NCBI GenBank assembly: GCA_963709425.1
Contig: CAVPWG010000006.1
Span: 1 to 64,000 of the forward strand
Direction: 5' to 3'
Source: JAICJC01 sp963709425
GTDB lineage: Bacteria > Actinomycetota > Thermoleophilia > Gaiellales > JAICJC01
Length of the DNA stretch: 64,000 nucleotides
Within the stretch, counting starts at the first letter, position 1, and each line of letters starts with the position of its first letter. A program made the position numbers and the translations under genes. This document shows positions 33,714 through 42,182 of the stretch, piece after piece. A model generated the notes under the pieces. That model was not told the DNA's origin. It saw only the letters and a list, made by a program, of their open reading frames with translations, and did not search any database.

Positions 33714-34910
33714 TCAGGCGAAGGCCCAGCGGCCACCGTTCAGGATCTCGACCCGGTCGCCGCCCGCCGTCGTGCCGGTGACCGTCACGTCGTCGCCCCC
33801 GATCATGAAGTCGATGTGGATCTCGCTGCGGTTGATCCGGCCGAGATCCTCCTCCCCCACCGTCTCGTAGGCGCTTCCGAGCGCGATGTGGCTGGAGGCG
33901 TTCTCGTCGAGCAGCGAGTCGTAGAACACGGTGTCGAGCGGGGCGATCCGGCCGTTCCGATCGACCAGGGCGACCTCGCCCAGGAATGCGCCGCCCTCGT
34001 CTCGCACGGTGCGAGCCTGGAGCGCATCCGCGCCGGACTCGGCCCGAAACTCCACCGCCCGCCCCGCGTCGAACCGCACCTCGAGGCCGCGCACCGTCGT
34101 CCCCGCCATCTCGAGCGGCTTGGTCGCCGTGACGACGCCCGCTGTGCGCGCCGGGTCGGGCGTCGTGAACACCTCCTCGGTGGGCAGGTTCGCCATGTGC
34201 TCGATGCCGTCCACTGTCCGCTCGCCGCCGCCGACCCACCGCGATGTCGGGAGCAGGCCGACCGTCAGGTCGGTTCCCGGCCCCTCGAACCGCAGCGAGT
34301 CGAGGTGAAGGCTGGTGAGGCGCTCCGAGACGTCGTGCAGCTCGGTCGACCGCTCCTGCCAGGCCGCGACGGGGTCGTGCTCGTCCATCCGGCAGACGTG
34401 GAGCACCTGCTCCCACAGACGCTCGAGCGCATCGGCCGGGTCGAGCGATGGATGCACGAGGCCGGCCCAGGCAGGCGTCGGCGCCGGGACGACCGTCCAG
34501 TTGACCGTGCGGGCGTTGATGGCGTCCTGCCAGTCGACCGACTCCGGCGAGCGGTCGCGGCCGATGCGGCCGCCGTCCAGACCGTCGAGGATCCCCGGCT
34601 CGGCCGCGCCGGAGAGGTAGATCGACGCGCCGTGCCGCTCGTTCAGCTCCTGCACCTGGCGCCGCACCCAGTTCGGCGCGTACCCCAGCGCGTCGTCGGG
34701 GGCGTGCAGGATGCGGGCCCGCTTGACGTGCAGATCGTCGTAGTTGACCGTCACGTGCTTCGCACCCGCGCGGTAGGCGCAGGCGGCGACCGCCCGGGTC
34801 AGGCCCTCCTTGCCGATCTCGGAGCCCACCTCGACGATCTGACCCGGCTGGACGTTGGCCGCGAATCGCACGATCAGCTCCGCGTAGCGGTCGAGGGCGG
34901 CCGGATCCAT
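33714..34910 (-). CDS. M29-family metallo-aminopeptidase (AmpS-like), copy 2
   Basis: At 398 residues it is the same length as the copy at 28938 and similar over its whole length (A-N-V-Q-P-G-Q, Y-R-A-G-A, R-L-W-E-Q-V-L-H-V-C-R). The metal-site motifs N-A-S-S-H-I-A-L-G and N-R-S-E-I-H-I-D-F-M are conserved, so it should be active. TAGAGT lies 9 bases before the ATG (34920..34925), as in copy 1. Its stop is 5 bases from the stop of the convergent copper fusion gene. Confidence 0.93.
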   Translation of the reverse strand: MDPAALDRYAELIVRFAANVQPGQIVEVGSEIGKEGLTRAVAACAYRAGAKHVTVNYDDLHVKRARILHAPDDALGYAPNWVRRQVQELNERHGASIYLSGAAEPGILDGLDGGRIGRDRSPESVDWQDAINARTVNWTVVPAPTPAWAGLVHPSLDPADALERLWEQVLHVCRMDEHDPVAAWQERSTELHDVSERLTSLHLDSLRFEGPGTDLTVGLLPTSRWVGGGERTVDGIEHMANLPTEEVFTTPDPARTAGVVTATKPLEMAGTTVRGLEVRFDAGRAVEFRAESGADALQARTVRDEGGAFLGEVALVDRNGRIAPLDTVFYDSLLDENASSHIALGSAYETVGEEDLGRINRSEIHIDFMIGGDDVTVTGTTAGGDRVEILNGGRWAFA

Positions 34911-34952
34911 GCGGCGGCGACTCTACCGGAACGTCCGGTAGCATCCGCCGCT

Positions 34953-35279
34953 GTGCAGGGATATGTGGAGCAGTGGGACGCGATCGTGGAGGCGCAGCCG
35001 CCCGACTGGTCGAGCCTCTACCTGGAGCTGCGCCTGCGCGACGCGGCCCAGTCCGAGGAGTGCGCACTCGTCATCTGCCCGCTCAACCCCTGGCACGACG
35101 ACGACTGGCGAAGCGGCGTCTTCCACTTCCGCGCCGCCCGCAGCTTCGGCTACGGCGCCGCCGCCGAGCTGTGCCGGAAGCGGCTCGGGACGCTCGACTC
35201 GCTCGGCGTCGTCGGCAGGCTGCGGCTGGAGCGGCGGGCCATCGACGTGCATCCCGTCGCCACGCAGGGCGTCGTCTAG
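34953..35279 (+). CDS. Small hypothetical protein, 108 residues
   Basis: GTG 34953 has TAGCAT 8 bases upstream (34939..34944) and no ribosome site. The soluble, Trp- and Arg-rich sequence (Q-P-P-D-W-S-S-L-Y-L-E-L-R-L-R-D) has good coding character, with hydrophobic strands ALVICPLNPWHDDDW and ending V-H-P-V-A-T-Q-G-V-V. I do not recognise the family. It diverges from the M29 gene with only 42 bases between start codons. Confidence 0.65.
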   Translation: MQGYVEQWDAIVEAQPPDWSSLYLELRLRDAAQSEECALVICPLNPWHDDDWRSGVFHFRAARSFGYGAAAELCRKRLGTLDSLGVVGRLRLERRAIDVHPVATQGVV

Positions 35280-35301
35280 CTGCACGCCGAAACCTTGGGG
35301 G

Positions 35302-36150
35302 CTACTTCGGGCCGTCGGGGATGAACTCGGCCCCAAGGCCGAGGTTCCGGAACCAGTCGACCATCGCGAGCTGCGGCGGCTTCTCGGTGCCGTAGTGGGT
35401 GCCGTCGACGACGGCGATCCCCGACGCCTCGGCGAGGGCCAGGAACTCCTCGGCCCACTTCGTGAAGACGCCGCCGGTGACGTACGTCTCGCACCCGCGC
35501 TCGAGGGCCGCCTCGAGCCCCGCGCGGTCGGCGCCTCCGCCGCCGACGACCGTGACCCGGCCCGCGGCATCCGTCCCGTCGCGGCGGCGGACGATCGTCA
35601 CGGGCACCTCGGAGCCCAGCAGCGCCTGAAGCCGGCCCGCGATCTCGTCCACGGTCTCCTGCGACGGCCCGATGACCGCGGCCCCGCCGGCGATGCCCTC
35701 CGCGATCGGCAGATACTCCTCCTCGACAGGCACTCCCATGGCCGCCGCGCACATGCGCGACGGCGAGATCTCGGGATGGTGGTCGAGCGGGGCGTGGACG
35801 TTGTAGAAGCTGATCCCGCCCGATCGCATCCGCTCGAAGCTCTCGCGCGAGAGCGGCAGGAACCCCGGGTCGTCGCCGTAGTCGATCGGATGCTCCGAGA
35901 AGAGGAACGTCCCCGGCTCGAGCATCGCGATCACGCGGTCGGACGGAAAGACGCATGTCACCGCCCGCTCGACCTCGTCGGCCCCACGCACCAGGAGGCC
36001 GTTCCAGCGGCCCTCGTAGCCCGGTTCGGCGTACTCGCGCCAGTACGGATCCGGATAGACGAGCTCGAACAGGTCGGCCCACTCGTCACCGCGCACCTGG
36101 CGCGTGCCGAAGTAGGCGTCGAGCAGCCCGACGACCTCTTCACGCCTCAT
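35302..36150 (-). CDS. NIF3-family protein (GTP cyclohydrolase 1 type 2-like)
   Basis: The 282-residue member of the dinuclear-metal NIF3 family starts at ATG 36150, which overlaps the pheT stop (ATGA). Metal-binding landmarks are Y-N-V-H-A-P-L-D-H-H near 120 and the C-terminal G-T-H-Y-G-T-E near 255. The N-terminal part is longer than usual. NIF3 proteins are widespread and their true reaction is unsettled. Its place behind pheS-pheT suggests only co-expression. Confidence 0.88.
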   Translation of the reverse strand: MRREEVVGLLDAYFGTRQVRGDEWADLFELVYPDPYWREYAEPGYEGRWNGLLVRGADEVERAVTCVFPSDRVIAMLEPGTFLFSEHPIDYGDDPGFLPLSRESFERMRSGGISFYNVHAPLDHHPEISPSRMCAAAMGVPVEEEYLPIAEGIAGGAAVIGPSQETVDEIAGRLQALLGSEVPVTIVRRRDGTDAAGRVTVVGGGGADRAGLEAALERGCETYVTGGVFTKWAEEFLALAEASGIAVVDGTHYGTEKPPQLAMVDWFRNLGLGAEFIPDGPK

Positions 36151-38501
36151 TCGCGGAGCTCGCCGCCGAGCTCCGACCCGAGCGCCGCGACGATCCGAGC
36201 CCGGGAGGCGTCCCCCTCGGCGTCGGTCAGCGTCCGATCGGAGGACTGGAAGACCAGATGCAGGGCAACGCTCTTTCGCCCCTCCGGGACCGGCGGCCCG
36301 CGGTAGACGTCGAACACGGCGACCTCGGCCAGCTCGGAGCCGCCGGATGAACGCACGACCTCGACGACCCGCCCGGCAGCCACGGCCTCGTCGACGACCA
36401 CCGCGATGTCCTGGCGAAGCGGCGGGAAGCTCGTGACGTCGCGATAGAGCACTTCCTCGCGCGGCGGCCCGCGCAGACCCTCCACCCCCAGCTCGAACAC
36501 GGCGACCGTGCCCTCCAGGCCGAACGTTTCCGCCACCCCGGGATGGAGCTCGCCCACGAACCCGTCGGCGACCGCCGCCGACCGCCCGGGATGGAGGAAC
36601 GGCTCCGCGGCGGGCCGGAACTCGGCTTCGACGCGGGCCGCTGCCAGCAGCGCCTCGACCACGCCCTTGGCCTCGAAGAACCCTGCCCCCTCGCCGGCCA
36701 GCACGCCCGCCACGCGGGCCGGCTGCTCCGGCAGCTTCTCCGCACCGGGCAGGAACACGTGGCCGACCTCGAACATCCCGATGCCCGGAACGCCCATTGC
36801 CAGGTTGTGCCGGGCCGAGTGCAGAAGTCCCGGGAAGACGAGCGTTCGCATCGCGGTCCACTCCGCGCTCATGGGGTTCTGGAGCTCGACGAGATCCCGG
36901 CGCGGGTCGTCGGACGCCAGCCGCAGCCGGTCGGGCACGCCTGCGTCCCAGAGCGTGATCGTGGCGGCCTCCGAAAGCCCCGCCCCGCGCAGGACGTCGA
37001 CCACCAGCCGCCGCAGCGCCTCGTCGTCGCCGAGCCGGCCGCCGGCGGGGTGGCCGCCCGGCAGCTCTGCGGGCACGCGCTCGATGCCCGCGATCCGCAT
37101 CACCTCTTCGATCAGGTCGACCTCGCGCGTGGTGTCGGCCGCGCGCCAGGTCGGAACGATCCACCGGCCGTCGTCGGGCTCGTAGCCGAGCCGTGCCAGG
37201 GCCCGCTCGATCTCCTCGTCGGTGTACTCGACGCCGATCAGGGCCTCCAGCCGCTCCCTGCGCAGCCCGACCACCGGCTGCTCGGGGAGCGGGCCGTGCA
37301 GGTCGATCGTCCCGGGCACGAGCCGGGCGCCCGTGAGCTCGACCAGCAGTTGCGATGCCAGCGCGAGCGCCCGAGGCGGCAGGTGCGGATCCAGCCCCTT
37401 CTCCCATCTGCTCGACCCCTCGGTGCGAAGGCCGAGCCGGATCGAGGAGCGCTGGGTCGAGGGGCCGTCGAAGTTCGCGCACTCCAGCAGGACGGTCGTC
37501 GTCTCGTCGGTCACCTCGCTCCACTCCGCCCCCATGAGGCCCGCGATGGCCGACGGCCGCTCTGCGTCGGCGATCACGAGCACCTCGGGATCCAGAGTGC
37601 GCGCCTGGCCGTCGAGGGTCGTCACCGGCTCGCCTGCGGCCGCCCGGCGGACGATGATCTCGCGCCCGGCGACCTTGTCGAGGTCGAATGCGTGGGTGGG
37701 CTCGCCGACCGCGAGCATGACGTAGTTCGTGATGTCGACGACGTTCGAGATCGGGCGCATGCCGGCTGCGGCGATGCGGGCCTTGAGCCAGGGCGGCGAC
37801 GGGCCCATCTTGACGTCGGTGAACACCCGGCCGGCCCACCGCGGGCACAGATCGGGAGCGTCGACCCGCGCGGTGACGTAGTCGTCGGCCGTGCCGGTGC
37901 CCTCGGCCGCAGGCTCGGCCCCCGGCCATGGCGCGAGATCCGTGTCGAGCGCCGCCGAGACCTCGCGGGCGATGCCGTAAACGTTCTGGCAGTCGGGCCG
38001 GTTCGACGTGATCTCGAACTCGAGCACGTCGTCGGCGATGGCCAGGTGGTCGACGAGGGCGTCGCCCACCGGCCAGTCGTCGGGCAGGAGCATGATCCCG
38101 TCGTGCTCCTGGCCCAGGTCGAGCTCGCGCTCCGAGAGCATCATCCCGTGCGACTCCACGCCGCGCAGCTTTGCGACCCGAAGCTCGGTGCCGTCGGGCA
38201 GCACCGCGCCCGGGAGCGCGACGGCGACCGTTGCGCCCGCGGCGAAGTTCGATGCACCGCAGACGATGCTGCGCGGGTCACCGTCGCCGACGTCGACGGT
38301 GCACAGGCTGAGGCGGTCGGCGTTCGGGTGCCGGTCGCGGGTCAGCACGCGGCCGACCCGGTAGAGCTCCAGGCCCCGCGGGACGCCACGGCGGTGAAGC
38401 GCCTCGAGCTTCGTCCCCGTCATCGACATCAGCTCGCCCAGCTCGGGCAGTGGCATCTCGAACGAGACGTAGTCGCGCAGCCACGAGACGGGCACCCTCA
38501 T
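36147..38501 (-). CDS. pheT: Phenylalanyl-tRNA synthetase, beta subunit
   Basis: The 784-residue protein begins M-R-V-P-V-S-W-L-R-D-Y at ATG 38501, overlapping the pheS stop (ATGA). A longer open frame upstream is not used. The domains are the N-terminal tRNA-binding EMAP-like domain at about 40 to 150, the B3/B4 editing region at about 210 to 390 (N-R-P-D-C nearby), B5, the class II-like core, and a C-terminal ferredoxin-like anticodon-binding domain. It forms the alpha2-beta2 enzyme with PheS. Confidence 0.97.
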   Translation of the reverse strand: MRVPVSWLRDYVSFEMPLPELGELMSMTGTKLEALHRRGVPRGLELYRVGRVLTRDRHPNADRLSLCTVDVGDGDPRSIVCGASNFAAGATVAVALPGAVLPDGTELRVAKLRGVESHGMMLSERELDLGQEHDGIMLLPDDWPVGDALVDHLAIADDVLEFEITSNRPDCQNVYGIAREVSAALDTDLAPWPGAEPAAEGTGTADDYVTARVDAPDLCPRWAGRVFTDVKMGPSPPWLKARIAAAGMRPISNVVDITNYVMLAVGEPTHAFDLDKVAGREIIVRRAAAGEPVTTLDGQARTLDPEVLVIADAERPSAIAGLMGAEWSEVTDETTTVLLECANFDGPSTQRSSIRLGLRTEGSSRWEKGLDPHLPPRALALASQLLVELTGARLVPGTIDLHGPLPEQPVVGLRRERLEALIGVEYTDEEIERALARLGYEPDDGRWIVPTWRAADTTREVDLIEEVMRIAGIERVPAELPGGHPAGGRLGDDEALRRLVVDVLRGAGLSEAATITLWDAGVPDRLRLASDDPRRDLVELQNPMSAEWTAMRTLVFPGLLHSARHNLAMGVPGIGMFEVGHVFLPGAEKLPEQPARVAGVLAGEGAGFFEAKGVVEALLAAARVEAEFRPAAEPFLHPGRSAAVADGFVGELHPGVAETFGLEGTVAVFELGVEGLRGPPREEVLYRDVTSFPPLRQDIAVVVDEAVAAGRVVEVVRSSGGSELAEVAVFDVYRGPPVPEGRKSVALHLVFQSSDRTLTDAEGDASRARIVAALGSELGGELRE

Positions 38502-39523
38502 CCGAACTGCTCCGTGAAGCGCAGGTCGTTCTCCCAGAGCAGCCGGATGTCGGGGATGTCGTGGCGCAGGCCGGCCACGCGCTCGACGCCGAGGCCGAAC
38601 GCGAACCCCGACACCTCCTCCGGGTCGTAGCCGTCGACGTAGGCGTACAGGTTCGGGTCGACCATGCCCGCGCCGAGGATCTCGACCCAGCCCTCGCCCC
38701 TGCAGACGCGGCACGGCGATCCGTCGCGTGCGCAGTTGAAGCAGCTCACGTCGACCTCGACCGACGGCTCGGTGAACGGGAAGAAGTGCGGCCGCAGGCG
38801 CACCTCGCGACCCGCCCCGAAGATCGCCCGCGCGAACCCGAGCAGCGTGCCCTTGAGGTGGGCGAGCGTGATGCCGCCGTCGACGACGAGGCCCTCGATC
38901 TGCGTGAACATCGCGGTGTGCGTGGCATCCGGCGTGTCGCGCCGGTAGCAGCGCCCTGCGGTCGCCATGTACACCGGCGGCGGCCCGGCCTCCATCGTCC
39001 GGATCTGCACCGGCGATGTGTGGGTGCGAAGGACGACGTCGTCGGCGACGTAGAAGGTGTCGGTGACCTGGCGCGACGGATGGGTCGGCGCGTGGTTCAG
39101 CGCATCGAAGTTGTAGTGCACGAGGTCGATTTCGGGGCCGTCGACGACCACATACCCGAAGCCGACGAAGACGTCGAGGATGTCGCGCCGGGTCTGCTCG
39201 ATGAGATGCGAGTAGCCGCGCGCGTGCGTCACCCCGGGCAGCGTGACATCGACGCGGTCGGTGCGCAGCCGCGCCTCCAGTTCGCGGCCGCGCAGCTCGC
39301 GGGCGCGCTCCTCGACCAGGCCCTCGAGCGTGCGCCGCGCGCGGTTCAGCTCGTCGCCGCGGGCACGCCGCTCGTCGGCTGGAAGGGAGGCCAGCTCGCG
39401 CAGCGCCTGGACGAGCGGCGCCTTCCGGCCCAGGGCCTCGATGCGGAGCTCCTCGAGCACGGCGGAGTCAGCCGCGCCCGCGATGCGCGCCGTCGCCTCC
39501 GAGACCAGAGTGTCCACGTCCAT
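38498..39523 (-). CDS. pheS: Phenylalanyl-tRNA synthetase, alpha subunit
   Basis: The 341-residue catalytic subunit has an N-terminal coiled coil (about 1 to 90), class II motif 2 (TAGRCYRRDTPDATH) and motif 3 (G-F-A-F-G-L-G-V-E-R). A Cys cluster C-F-N-C-x6-C-R-V-C near 255 is the insertion that binds zinc in some PheS proteins. ATG 39523 has TACACT 11 bases upstream, in a promoter shared with the divergent methyltransferase. It is followed by pheT and nif3. Confidence 0.97.
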   Translation of the reverse strand: MDVDTLVSEATARIAGAADSAVLEELRIEALGRKAPLVQALRELASLPADERRARGDELNRARRTLEGLVEERARELRGRELEARLRTDRVDVTLPGVTHARGYSHLIEQTRRDILDVFVGFGYVVVDGPEIDLVHYNFDALNHAPTHPSRQVTDTFYVADDVVLRTHTSPVQIRTMEAGPPPVYMATAGRCYRRDTPDATHTAMFTQIEGLVVDGGITLAHLKGTLLGFARAIFGAGREVRLRPHFFPFTEPSVEVDVSCFNCARDGSPCRVCRGEGWVEILGAGMVDPNLYAYVDGYDPEEVSGFAFGLGVERVAGLRHDIPDIRLLWENDLRFTEQFG

Positions 39524-39533
39524 GATGGCCGGG

Positions 39534-39540
39534 TAGTGTA
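39534..39540. promoter_or_regulatory. Overlapping -10 elements for pheS and the divergent methyltransferase
   Basis: The start codons of the two divergent genes are only 23 bases apart. On the plus strand TAGTGT (39534..39539) lies 7 bases before GTG 39547. On the minus strand TACACT (39540..39535) lies 11 bases before ATG 39523. The two hexamers overlap by five bases, so one symmetric site could fire in both directions and give leaderless or near-leaderless mRNAs. Confidence 0.5.
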
Positions 39541-39546
39541 AAGGCC

Positions 39547-40248
39547 GTGACCACCGCCTACGACCGGCTCGGGCCGGCGTACGACGCCTGGTGCCGGTCG
39601 GTGATCGAGGACATCCCGTTCTACGTCGACCTGGCGGTGCGCAGCGGGGGGCCGGTGCTCGAGCTGGGAGTCGGATCTGGCCGCGTCGCCGTGCCGACCG
39701 CACTGGCGGGGATCACCGTCGTGGGCGTCGACACGTCCCCGGCAATGCTCGAGCTGGCCCGGCGGCGGGCCGAGCCGCACGCCGTCGACCTGCGACTGGT
39801 CGAGGCCGACATGCGCTCGCTGCCCGACCTGGGCAGCTTCGGCCTCGTCACGATCCCGTTCCGCGCCCTCCTTCACCTCTCCTCGGACTCCGAGCGGCGT
39901 TCCGTCCTCGCGGCCGCGCGCGAGCGGCTGCGGCCGGACGGCGGGCTGGCATTCGACGTGTTTCATCCTGACGCCGAGGACATCGCCGAGACGCACGGGC
40001 GCTGGCTCGAGCGCGAGGCCGGCATCTGGGAGCGGGCCACGTGGGACGCCTCCACGCGCCGCCTCGAGCTGGCGGTGCGAACGGACGACTCCCAGGCGGA
40101 GATGGAGCTGTGGTGGCTCGATCCCGCCGACTGGCGCCGCCTGCTCGCCGAGGCCGGGTTCGACCAGATCCACTCCTACGGCTGGTTCGACCGCAGCCCG
40201 CTCATGCCCGGGGCGAGCGATTCGGTGTGGGTGGCGTGCACCGCGTGA
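39547..40248 (+). CDS. Class I SAM-dependent methyltransferase
   Basis: The 233-residue Rossmann-type methyltransferase has motif I V-L-E-L-G-V-G-S-G-R-V at about 36 to 46, the motif II acidic residue in V-V-G-V-D-T-S, and a D-M-R motif III region (L-V-E-A-D-M-R-S-L). GTG is the start, preceded at 7 bases by TAGTGT with no ribosome site. The substrate is unknown. Confidence 0.88.
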   Translation: MTTAYDRLGPAYDAWCRSVIEDIPFYVDLAVRSGGPVLELGVGSGRVAVPTALAGITVVGVDTSPAMLELARRRAEPHAVDLRLVEADMRSLPDLGSFGLVTIPFRALLHLSSDSERRSVLAAARERLRPDGGLAFDVFHPDAEDIAETHGRWLEREAGIWERATWDASTRRLELAVRTDDSQAEMELWWLDPADWRRLLAEAGFDQIHSYGWFDRSPLMPGASDSVWVACTA

Positions 40249-40280
40249 TGACATCCGGGGGTCTTGGGTAGTCTCCCCCC

Positions 40281-40844
40281 ATGGAGCCGTACCCCGTCCG
40301 ATTCTGGGTCGACTACCCCGACCGCCCGTTGAACCGGGTGACGAGCGCCTTCCGGATCTTCACAGCGATCCCGATCGCGATCATCATCGGAACCGCTGGC
40401 AGCGCCGTCTTCGCCGGCATCATCCTGATGCTGCTCTTCCGCAAGAAGTTCCCCCGGTGGTGGTATGACTGGAACCTCGAGCTCTCACGCTTCACGAACC
40501 GGGTGAGCGCGTACCTGCTCCTGATGGACGACCGCTACCCGTCGACCGACGACCATCAGGCCGTGCATCTCGAGTACCCCGACGTGGCCGGGCCGGAGCT
40601 GAGCAGGGGGCTTCCGCTCGTGAAGTGGTTTCTCGCGATCCCGCACTTCGTGGTGCTCTTCTTCCTCTGGTTCGCAATGATCTTCGTGGTCGTCTTCGCC
40701 TGGTTTGCGATCCTCTTCACCGGGCGTTATCCGCGCGGCGCGTTCGGTTTCGTCGAAGGCGTCCTGCGGTGGGGGAATCGCGTGGGCGGGTATGCCTTCT
40801 CGCTCGTGACCGACGTTTACCCGCCGTTTCGGCTCTCGGCCTGA
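40281..40844 (+). CDS. DUF4389 membrane protein
   Basis: The 187-residue protein has three to four membrane segments (about 28 to 52 and 110 to 140 are the strongest) and the DUF4389 signatures Y-P-D-R-P-L-N-R-V and F-T-G-R-Y-P-R-G-A-F. TAGTCT (40269..40274) lies 6 bases before the ATG in a C-run, a leaderless layout. The function of the family is unknown. The 3' end overlaps the convergent methyltransferase gene by 28 bases. Confidence 0.85.
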   Translation: MEPYPVRFWVDYPDRPLNRVTSAFRIFTAIPIAIIIGTAGSAVFAGIILMLLFRKKFPRWWYDWNLELSRFTNRVSAYLLLMDDRYPSTDDHQAVHLEYPDVAGPELSRGLPLVKWFLAIPHFVVLFFLWFAMIFVVVFAWFAILFTGRYPRGAFGFVEGVLRWGNRVGGYAFSLVTDVYPPFRLSA

Positions 40845-41614
40845 GGCGGCGACGCGGCCCGCTGGCGGGCGGCCTCGTAGAGGGCGAGAGTGGCGGCCTG
40901 GGCCGCGTTCAGCGACTCGGCCCCGTCGACACGCGGGATCGCGCACGCTGCGTCGCACCGCTCGACGACCTCGTGCGGCAGGCCGTGGCGCTCGGCGCCG
41001 ACGACCAGCACTGCGGGCCCGGTGAGATCCGTCGCCCAGACCGGCTCGGGGGCATCGGGGACGAGGGCGATCCGAAACCCGTCCTCCGGAACCTCGGCTC
41101 CGGCCTCGATCGGGACCCGGAACACCGCCCCCATCGACGCGCGCACACCCTTCGCCGACAGAGGATCCGAGCACCCGGGCGAGAGCGAGAGCCACGCCGG
41201 GCCGAGCGCACCGCAGGCCCGGACGACGGTGCCGACGTTGCCCGGGTCGATCACCCGGTGCAGATGCACTCCGAGTGAAACGCCGGCGCCTGTCGCCGAT
41301 GCTCCACGGTTGGGGAGCGCCGAGGTCTCGAAGATGCACACCACGCGGGCCGGGTGGCCGAGCGAGCCGACGTCGGCCAGCAGCCGGTCCTCGACGACGT
41401 GCACCGGGCCGCCGCGTGTAAGCCGCTGGACGAGCGCCTCGGCGGGCGGGCGCGAGGCGGCGACGAAGGTCTCGACGGGCAGGATCCCCGCCGCCAGCGC
41501 CTCCTCGACGATGTCCTCACCCTCGGCCAGGAACTGGCCGAGCTCGCGCCGCCGACGAGTTGCCTGCAGCCTGCGGGCGTGCTTCAGGCGCGCGTTCTGG
41601 TGTGAGGTGATCAG
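40817..41614 (-). CDS. TrmH/SpoU-family RNA 2'-O-methyltransferase
   Basis: The 265-residue protein starts at CTG 41614, the exact position where relatives begin M-I-T-S-x-x-N (here L-I-T-S-H-Q-N). The codon overlaps the rplT stop as CTGA, and no ATG, GTG or TTG in frame is available nearby. The SpoU substrate-binding domain (about 5 to 80) is followed by the knotted SPOUT domain with motif 1 (V-I-D-P-G-N-V-G-T-V-V-R), motif 2 (L-V-V-G-A-E-R-H-G-L) and motif 3 (E-S-L-N-A-A-Q-A). It probably methylates 23S rRNA or tRNA. Linkage to rplT is common. Confidence 0.88.
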   Translation of the reverse strand: MITSHQNARLKHARRLQATRRRRELGQFLAEGEDIVEEALAAGILPVETFVAASRPPAEALVQRLTRGGPVHVVEDRLLADVGSLGHPARVVCIFETSALPNRGASATGAGVSLGVHLHRVIDPGNVGTVVRACGALGPAWLSLSPGCSDPLSAKGVRASMGAVFRVPIEAGAEVPEDGFRIALVPDAPEPVWATDLTGPAVLVVGAERHGLPHEVVERCDAACAIPRVDGAESLNAAQAATLALYEAARQRAASPPQAESRNGG

Positions 41615-41970
41615 GCGGCCAGGGCCGCTTTCGCCGCAGCGGCGAGCGCCTCGAACGCCTTCGGGTCTGAGATCGCGATGTCGGCGAGCACCTTGCGGTC
41701 GAGCTCGATCTCGGCCTTCCGAAGCCCGAACATGAACTGGTTGTACGACAGGCCGTGCTGACGGGCGCCGGCGTTGATCCGGATGATCCAGAGGCGGCGG
41801 AAGTCGCGCTTGCGCGTGCGCCTGTCGCGGTAGGCGTAGGAGAGCGACTTCAGCATCTGCTCCTTCGCCTTGCGGTACGTGTTCTTCTTGATGCCCCGGT
41901 AGCCCGAGGCCTGCGCCAGCACCTCGCGACGCTTCTTCTTGCCGTGGACGCTCCGCTTGACGCGTGCCAT
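41611..41970 (-). CDS. rplT: 50S ribosomal protein L20
   Basis: The 119-residue basic protein has the L20 N-terminus (A-R-V-K-R-S-V-H-G-K-K-K-R) and Q-A-S-G-Y-R-G. It binds 23S rRNA early in assembly. It lies two bases after rpmI, and its stop overlaps the CTG start of the methyltransferase. Confidence 0.99.
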   Translation of the reverse strand: MARVKRSVHGKKKRREVLAQASGYRGIKKNTYRKAKEQMLKSLSYAYRDRRTRKRDFRRLWIIRINAGARQHGLSYNQFMFGLRKAEIELDRKVLADIAISDPKAFEALAAAAKAALAA

Positions 41971-41972
41971 GC

Positions 41973-42170
41973 CTATCTCCTCCCGAGGAGGCGCAGCGCC
42001 TCGCGGTTGTCCTTGCCGTCCATGGCCTTATCGCGCCGCTTCTTGCGGAGGCGCTTCGAGCTCTTGTGCTCGAGCAGGTGCGACTTGAACGCACGCCGCC
42101 GCATCACCTTGCCGCCGGCCGTGAGCCGGAACCGCTTCTTCGCGGCCGATGAGGTCTTGGTCTTTGGCAT
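41973..42170 (-). CDS. rpmI: 50S ribosomal protein L35
   Basis: The 65-residue protein begins P-K-T-K-T-S-S-A-A-K-K-R-F after Met and is rich in Lys and Arg. It has the family length and stands between infC and rplT as usual. A GGGAGACC site lies before the ATG. Confidence 0.99.
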   Translation of the reverse strand: MPKTKTSSAAKKRFRLTAGGKVMRRRAFKSHLLEHKSSKRLRKKRRDKAMDGKDNREALRLLGRR

Positions 42171-42182
42171 GTGGTCTCCCTG

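Noticed and set aside
31776..35279. Very long open frame (over 1100 codons) antisense and out of frame with the copper fusion and M29 genes
   Set aside because: Composition is Arg/Pro/Ala-rich with no motifs, and it arises from the third-position GC bias. Only its last 108 codons (34953..35279) look coding.
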